Assembly (NCBI GenBank): GCA_003507515.1
Contig: DNVL01000121.1
Span: 1-10,054, forward strand
Source: Legionella sp.
GTDB lineage: Bacteria; Pseudomonadota; Gammaproteobacteria; Legionellales; Legionellaceae
DNA: 10,054 nucleotides
Direction of reading: 5' to 3'
Positions 6,426 through 10,054 of this stretch are shown here, one piece after another. The notes beneath the pieces are model-generated. The model saw only the letters and a list, made by a program, of their open reading frames with translations, did no database searches and was not told the DNA's origin. The position numbers were made by a program, and so were the translations under genes. The first letter of the stretch is position 1. Each line of letters opens with the position of its first letter.

Positions 6426-7102
6426 GCGGGAACATCTTGGTGGTCGACGAAAACATCGAACTAACCGAACAGCTGGACCTTTACCTTCGCCAGGAAGGGT
6501 TTAAGGTGAGTGCTGTTCACGATGGGGAAACGGCCTTAAAAAAGGCACTGAACCAACCCTTTGATGCCATTATTCTAGACGTGATGCTGCCGAAAATGAG
6601 TGGATTCGAGCTCTTGCGAGCCATTCGCCAACATGTCACGACCCCCGTTATCATGCTCACCGGACGCACAGATGACATTGACCGCTTGGTGGGGTTTGAA
6701 GTAGGGGCAGATGACTATTTAACCAAACCGTGCAATCCAAATGAATTAATCGCACGCTTACGCACGATATTGCGACGCACTCAAAAAGCCCCTGTTCACA
6801 AAGCCACCATTGAACATCATCATTTCCAAGTGGATTGTGCAAAACGCCAGGCCCTTGTTGCGGGACTTGCGTTGGATTTAACCAACACTGAATTTAATAT
6901 TTTTGAAATGCTGATTAAATCGCCAGGACAAGCGTTTTCTAAAGAAGAGTTGACGGAATATGCCTTGGGCCGCAAATACACGGCCTTTGATCGCAGCATT
7001 GATGTCCATATTAGCAATTTACGCAATAAGCTAGGTGACCATTCAACGGACAACCCTTGGATTAAAACTGTCCGTGGCTTTGGTTATTTGTTAAATCTGT
7101 AG
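6422..7102 (+). CDS. CpxR-like OmpR-family response regulator without a partner kinase
   Basis: This is a 226-residue two-domain regulator. The receiver domain (about 1-120) has acidic residues D9/E10 in VVDEN, phospho-acceptor D53 in IILDVMLPK, T80 in IMLTGR and K102 in LTKP. The C-terminal winged-helix DNA-binding domain (~130-226) includes LDLTNTEFNIFEML and ends in TVRGFGYLLNL. The segment TAFDRSIDVHISNLRNKLG closely matches E. coli CpxR (TPFDRAIDMHISNLRRKL), which is why I call it CpxR-like. Cys replaces the usual Phe after the KP of the receiver domain. Its ATG overlaps the corC stop (ATGA). No histidine kinase follows: a purine phosphorylase gene does. It is either an orphan or served by a kinase elsewhere. 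Confidence 0.9.
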   Translation: MSGNILVVDENIELTEQLDLYLRQEGFKVSAVHDGETALKKALNQPFDAIILDVMLPKMSGFELLRAIRQHVTTPVIMLTGRTDDIDRLVGFEVGADDYLTKPCNPNELIARLRTILRRTQKAPVHKATIEHHHFQVDCAKRQALVAGLALDLTNTEFNIFEMLIKSPGQAFSKEELTEYALGRKYTAFDRSIDVHISNLRNKLGDHSTDNPWIKTVRGFGYLLNL

Positions 7103-7108
7103 TATAGT
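7080..7108 (+). promoter_or_regulatory. Candidate promoter of the purine nucleoside phosphorylase gene
   Basis: TTGGTT (7080-7085) and TATAGT (7103-7108) are 17 bases apart. They overlap the end of the response-regulator gene. Transcription would begin near 7115, about 20 bases before ATG 7135. Read-through from the operon upstream is also possible, since no terminator lies between. Confidence 0.45.
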
Positions 7109-7134
7109 CTTGCGCCTTGACCCAAACCTGAATA

Positions 7135-7971
7135 ATGAAAAATCACATGAAAAACACAACATCTGCTCATCTAGCCGCCGCCATCATTCAAGAACGCGCG
7201 CCTCATTTCAAACCCAAAATAGGCATCATATTGGGCTCAGGTTTGGGCGAGTTTGCGGATCTTCTCGATGACGCCCTCTCCATTCCCTATGGAGAATTGC
7301 CTGGATTTCCAAACACCACCGTCTTTGGCCATGGTGGATGCTTAACCCTTGGCAACATGGCGGGCGTCAGCGTTGTCTGCTTGGCGGGCCGCGCGCATCG
7401 CTATGAAGGCAATACGGATGAAACCGTGAAAACGTACGTGCGTACCTTAAAGCTTTTGGGATGTGACTATTTCTTGGCGACCAATGCGTCCGGATCGCTC
7501 CGTGAGGATGTGGGCCCCGGTGAGCTGATGGTAATAACCGACCACATCAACATGCAACCCGGCAACCCATTAGTCGGCCCAAACGACGATGCATTCGGAC
7601 CACGGTTTTTGCCGCTCGATACGGCATATGACGCCATCCTGCGTGATAAACTATTACAGGCCGCACAGCACGAAAACATATCGCTGCATCAAGGGGTTTA
7701 TATCGCGGTGCTAGGACCCAATTATGAAACAGCCGCTGAGATTCGTGCGTTTCGCATGTTAGGCGCCGATGCGGTTGGCATGTCCACCGTGCCAGAAGTA
7801 TTGATTGCCCACCACTGCGGCATGAAGGTAGCCGTCATTGCCACCATTACCAATTTTGCAACAGGGCTCAACCAAACTGCCCACAGCCATGATGACGTTG
7901 TTCAAACCGCCTCACAAGCCGTTGAAAAGTTACAACGCCTCATGAGCCGATTTGTAGCAACATTGGTGTGA
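7135..7971 (+). CDS. Purine nucleoside phosphorylase, class I trimeric type (PNP/XapA family)
   Basis: This enzyme cleaves purine (deoxy)nucleosides with phosphate to free base and (deoxy)ribose-1-phosphate for salvage in the cytoplasm. The 278-residue product shows the family motifs in order: IILGSGLG (31-38, phosphate), FGHGG (64-68), GRAHRYEG (85-92), TNASGSL (116-122), LGPNYETAAEIRAF (193-206), GADAVGMST (210-218) and ITNFATG (238-244). Glu202 and Asn240 correspond to the purine-contacting Glu201/Asn243 of human PNP, which suggests 6-oxopurine nucleosides (inosine, guanosine, xanthosine) as substrates. The start could be ATG 7135 or the in-frame ATG 7147; neither has a strong Shine-Dalgarno. 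I cannot tell punA, deoD-like or xapA usage apart, so I give no symbol. Confidence 0.93.
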   Translation: MKNHMKNTTSAHLAAAIIQERAPHFKPKIGIILGSGLGEFADLLDDALSIPYGELPGFPNTTVFGHGGCLTLGNMAGVSVVCLAGRAHRYEGNTDETVKTYVRTLKLLGCDYFLATNASGSLREDVGPGELMVITDHINMQPGNPLVGPNDDAFGPRFLPLDTAYDAILRDKLLQAAQHENISLHQGVYIAVLGPNYETAAEIRAFRMLGADAVGMSTVPEVLIAHHCGMKVAVIATITNFATGLNQTAHSHDDVVQTASQAVEKLQRLMSRFVATLV

Positions 7972-8130
7972 ACTGGGAGCACAGGGTATTCACTCTTTCC
8001 TTGTTGCACGCTTTGCTCTAGTGTTGTATCGGAGAGGGATTCGGGGTGATCCGGCCATTCTACTTAAATGGTGTAACATCCCTTCTGTCATTTGAATATG
8101 GCTAAAGCAGGGTAAGTGTTCACTCATTTT
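7972..8130. other. Intergenic region between the phosphorylase gene and the ubiA fragment
   Basis: There is no gene here that I can support and no clear intrinsic terminator for either convergent unit. On the minus strand the frame of the ubiA fragment stays open to a TGA near 7985, but the ~45 extra codons resemble nothing I know. It probably marks a rearrangement junction. Confidence 0.5.
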
Positions 8131-8235
8131 GAACCATCCCGAATAATGCTCAACAATCGCCAAAAAAAGCCATAGCCCATGAAAAAAAATCTGCAGTACC
8201 CCTAAAATTGAGCACTCTTGCGCACCGAACAGATT
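8131..8235 (-). pseudogene. Internal fragment of ubiA (4-hydroxybenzoate polyprenyltransferase)
   Basis: Reading on past the ubiC stop in the same frame gives about 35 codons, starting NLFGAQECSILGVLQ and ending LFLAIVEHYSGWF. These align with the C-terminal third of E. coli UbiA (ILFGQYDKLIIGILQIG, then MAIIGEL). The last part matches the intact ubiA 3' end at the right edge of this window: 25 bases are identical (8141-8165 and 10030-10054) and the encoded HYSxWF is kept. Upstream codons of ubiA are missing (ubiC stands there instead). After position 8131 the similarity to UbiA stops. It has no start of its own and cannot encode a working enzyme. Confidence 0.75.
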
Positions 8236-8751
8236 TCAAGCGCAAGATAAATACCTCATCAAGCCCGGGAGCAGTATTTCTTTTAGAACAAACGGATGCT
8301 GAGCGGCAGCACTTACGCGCAGTTCCGACTGCCGCACCCATAGCCAGCCCGCATCTTGGGGCCGCCATTTGGAAACCCAAGCGTATTCAGGCGATTGCTG
8401 TGCAATGGCGTAGGAGACCAGGGAGGCTCGTTTAATGTCCGTTCCATGAAAAATTAAATCACCCAACGACTCGGTTTGCAAGCGTTCAAACAAAGCCTCA
8501 TGCGCATGATATGTCACCTGCGGTATCAACGTTCGTGCGTACCAACAAGGCGAATCAAACGCCCACATGACAATTTCACGACACATCACACGTGTACTGT
8601 CTAGAAGCGCATCCCAGCGCTGATCAAGGATTTCCAAGCGCGCATCACCAGCCACAGCTTTCAATTTTTCAGTCAAAGACTGTTGGTGGCAAAGCCATGA
8701 CAGGAGTCTTGCATCGGGTGGAGGGTTCGGTACACTGGATTGAATCAACAT
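8236..8751 (-). CDS. ubiC: Chorismate pyruvate-lyase UbiC
   Basis: UbiC converts chorismate to 4-hydroxybenzoate and pyruvate, the first committed step of ubiquinone synthesis; UbiA uses the product. The 171-residue protein matches the family in length (165 in E. coli) and in its ordered segments: SWLCHQQSLTEKLKA (E. coli LLLEDSMTKRF region), CREIVMWAFDSPCWYARTLIP (E. coli [21 protein letters not shown]), ESLGDLIF, SELRVSA and FVLKEILLPGL, whose Glu corresponds to the catalytic Glu of E. coli UbiC. The start is ATG 8751; a GTG at 8763 would add four residues. Neither has a good Shine-Dalgarno. The last few residues (RYLSCA) may derive from the fusion point with the decayed ubiA copy that follows in frame. 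Confidence 0.87.
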   Translation of the reverse strand: MLIQSSVPNPPPDARLLSWLCHQQSLTEKLKAVAGDARLEILDQRWDALLDSTRVMCREIVMWAFDSPCWYARTLIPQVTYHAHEALFERLQTESLGDLIFHGTDIKRASLVSYAIAQQSPEYAWVSKWRPQDAGWLWVRQSELRVSAAAQHPFVLKEILLPGLMRYLSCA

Positions 8752-8802
8752 AATCAAAAACACACATCAGTCATAAATAAGTTTGATTATAGCCGAAATT
8801 CT

Positions 8803-8856
8803 ATGAGGATAGGTATGGTTCAAAGGGTTCGCTCGATTTGAACCATACCATCTCAT
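8803..8856. repeat. Long perfect hairpin between ubiC and the membrane-protein gene
   Basis: Two 13-bp arms, GGTATGGTTCAAA (8812-8824) and its exact complement (8837-8849), close a 12-base loop. An outer 5-bp ATGAG/CTCAT pair (8803-8807 and 8852-8856) extends the stem. Neither strand has a U run, so it is not a standard terminator, although it lies 26 bases beyond the stop of the upstream minus-strand gene. It could be a processing or attenuating structure, or a small mobile repeat. Confidence 0.7.
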
Positions 8857-8882
8857 CCCGGTCGAAGCTTAGGGAGAACTGG

Positions 8883-9701
8883 TCATCGTAATGATAAACT
8901 GCCAGTCAAATAGTTTAAGCCTCGTCGTGCCTTTTCCTCTACTGCTGTATTACTATAATTAGGCGTAAAAGGACGCTCTCCAGTCGCCTTCTCGATTGCC
9001 TGTTCAAACACATCCCAAAATTTTTTCTCATATTCATTATCATCGCCGACTCTTGGCTTGAAACATAAGCCGATTGCGATATCTTGTTGCATTTTTTCGA
9101 GTCGAGCATGAAGCATATTGTAGTCAAATTCATTAAAAAAAGATTGGCTCTTCCGAGGTTTTGGTGGTCTTTGCAATGCTTTTGAGCCAACCTCGGGACT
9201 TCCGGAAGAGTCAAGAGCATTTAAGTGCTGAAATAATAAGATAAACACTGTCGTCCTCACTTCATTTTTTATCACCGAATCAATCTGATTGAGAGATTCA
9301 CGCGCTGGAGATAAAGAACTATTCATGGAGGATGCTATCAGCAAGCCAACGCTAATCAATCCAACAAGCTTAATGGTTGATAATGATCCATTTAACCAAA
9401 ACAGGAGCGCCCCCAAAAAAAATGCATTCATCCCATAGTCCAATTTCTGTTCAATAGGATGTGGCAACCTTTGAGTGTCCATAATCAAACGCACGTCATG
9501 CAAATAAGTATATATTGATAATCGCTTATGATATAACTCGTTTGTTTTACCCCATATTTCCTTTTTAGCATCTTCAGTCAAAACAGAGTCTGTGTCTAAA
9601 CAACACAACAGTTTTACCATATCTTTAAAGTATGTAGGTCCAGTACTGCTTTTATCAAGGTAATATGTTTGCAACCTTTTCTTTTTATCCGACGTTAACA
9701 T
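8883..9701 (-). CDS. Hypothetical protein with two transmembrane helices
   Basis: I do not recognise this 272-residue protein. A good Shine-Dalgarno (AGGA, 6 bases before ATG 9701) and a near-consensus promoter support expression. Residues 1-85 are polar and helical. Two hydrophobic segments (about 88-105, MNAFFLGALLFWL; and 108-126, LVGLISVGLLIASS) form a short hairpin in the membrane. The remaining ~145 residues are soluble, with a basic Pro-rich linker (RPPKPRKSQS, ~176-185) and a C-terminal part rich in Glu/Lys (EKKFWDVFEQAIEK). There is no signal peptide. By eye the gene is clearly more AT-rich than ubiA and ubiC on either side, which suggests acquisition. The topology would suit a host-membrane-directed effector in a Legionella-like organism, but that is only speculation. 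Confidence 0.75.
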   Translation of the reverse strand: MLTSDKKKRLQTYYLDKSSTGPTYFKDMVKLLCCLDTDSVLTEDAKKEIWGKTNELYHKRLSIYTYLHDVRLIMDTQRLPHPIEQKLDYGMNAFFLGALLFWLNGSLSTIKLVGLISVGLLIASSMNSSLSPARESLNQIDSVIKNEVRTTVFILLFQHLNALDSSGSPEVGSKALQRPPKPRKSQSFFNEFDYNMLHARLEKMQQDIAIGLCFKPRVGDDNEYEKKFWDVFEQAIEKATGERPFTPNYSNTAVEEKARRGLNYLTGSLSLR

Positions 9702-9731
9702 GAAAGATCCTACCTCATTTTATTTTACAGA

Positions 9732-9760
9732 ATTATAATTGTGCAGTAGAAATTTATCAA
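9732..9760 (-). promoter_or_regulatory. Strong sigma-70-like promoter of the membrane-protein gene
   Basis: On the minus strand TTGATA (9755-9760) and a perfect TATAAT (9732-9737) are separated by exactly 17 bases. Transcription would start near 9725, about 24 bases before ATG 9701. It gives this gene, and possibly ubiC downstream, expression independent of ubiA. Confidence 0.75.
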
Positions 9761-9866
9761 AGTCCAAATAAATATAGGGGCTGTTGAAGCGCTTTATATC
9801 GATCAAAAAGATTCGTCGCAGCCCGAGCCCGATGGTGAGAAACTGCGTTCTACGTTGCTTAGTCCC

Positions 9867-10054
9867 TCAAATCCATTGGGCCGAAATTAACCCAAACCAC
9901 ATCACTATCCCATACGCGCAGCTCATGGAGAATGCGCGTAAACACACCTGTGGATTGCGGCTGCGTATGAGGCTTTGCTGATAAACCAACACCCCACCGG
10001 CCGCACACCATGCCGCATAAAACCACATGGAATAATGCTCAACAATCGCCAAAA
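9867..10054 (-). CDS. ubiA: 4-hydroxybenzoate polyprenyltransferase UbiA (partial, C-terminal 61 residues)
   Basis: UbiA is a membrane prenyltransferase that attaches the polyprenyl chain to 4-hydroxybenzoate, the product of UbiC. Only the C-terminus is in the window; the frame is open to the right edge. It contains a hydrophobic segment (MWFYAAWCAAGGVLVYQQ), then LIRSRNPQVCLRAF and a last helix GIVMWFGL. These match the end of E. coli UbiA ([20 protein letters not shown], followed by AF and GLVLFLGLA). The in-frame codon at 10050-10052 is an internal Leu, not a start. The gene lies upstream of ubiC on the same strand, the reverse of the usual ubiC-ubiA order, with an AT-rich gene between. 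Confidence 0.9.
   Translation of the reverse strand, partial: LAIVEHYSMWFYAAWCAAGGVLVYQQSLIRSRNPQVCLRAFSMSCAYGIVMWFGLISAQWI

Noticed and set aside
7967..7998. Possible terminator after the phosphorylase gene (GTGAA ... TTCAC)
   Set aside because: The stem is only 5 bp, the loop is long and the tail has few T.
8150..8380. 76-codon minus-strand frame overlapping the ubiC 3' end
   Set aside because: It overlaps ubiC in another frame, and the part beyond ubiC is better explained by the ubiA remnant read in the ubiC frame.
1..10054. CRISPR arrays, tRNA or rRNA genes, transposase genes
   Set aside because: No regularly spaced repeats, cloverleaf-like or rRNA-like sequences and no transposase motifs were seen on either strand.

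Overview
The window looks like a chromosomal segment of a gammaproteobacterium. YciO aligns closely along its length with the E. coli protein, RNase AM, RluB, YbeY, CorC and CpxR-type proteins are all of gammaproteobacterial type, and UbiC and UbiA (early ubiquinone synthesis) are present. The long TrpRS with a probable Fe-S site, the CpxR-like regulator and the scattered AT-rich orphan genes with their own promoters would fit a Legionella-like member of the Legionellales. That placement is inference; nothing here is diagnostic of genus.

Left part (1-3255, minus strand): a tight RNA-related operon, yciV/rnm (PHP-domain 5'-3' RNase) - yciO - trpS - rluB, with rluB running off the left edge. 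A sigma-70-like promoter (3227-3255) precedes it. The scpA-scpB pair often found between trpS and rluB is absent.

Middle (3319-4342): a small orphan coiled-coil-like gene on the minus strand ends at a strong intrinsic terminator. Its upstream region carries a 16-bp perfect palindrome. Facing the other way is a tiny secreted cysteine-rich peptide gene, with a candidate promoter and a terminator.

Right of that (4371-7971, plus strand): a DUF6969-like gene, ybeY, corC and an orphan cpxR-like response regulator overlap head to tail (TAATG, 8-base and ATGA junctions) and are probably one translationally coupled transcript. They are followed by a class I purine nucleoside phosphorylase with its own candidate promoter.

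Right end (8131-10054, minus strand): the 3' end of ubiA, an AT-rich gene for a two-helix membrane protein with a very good promoter, then ubiC. Directly after ubiC lies a decayed internal piece of a second ubiA copy. It shares 25 identical bases with the intact ubiA at the right edge, 1889 bases away. The locus has therefore been duplicated or rearranged, with foreign-looking DNA between ubiA and ubiC. This is the most interesting structural feature of the window.
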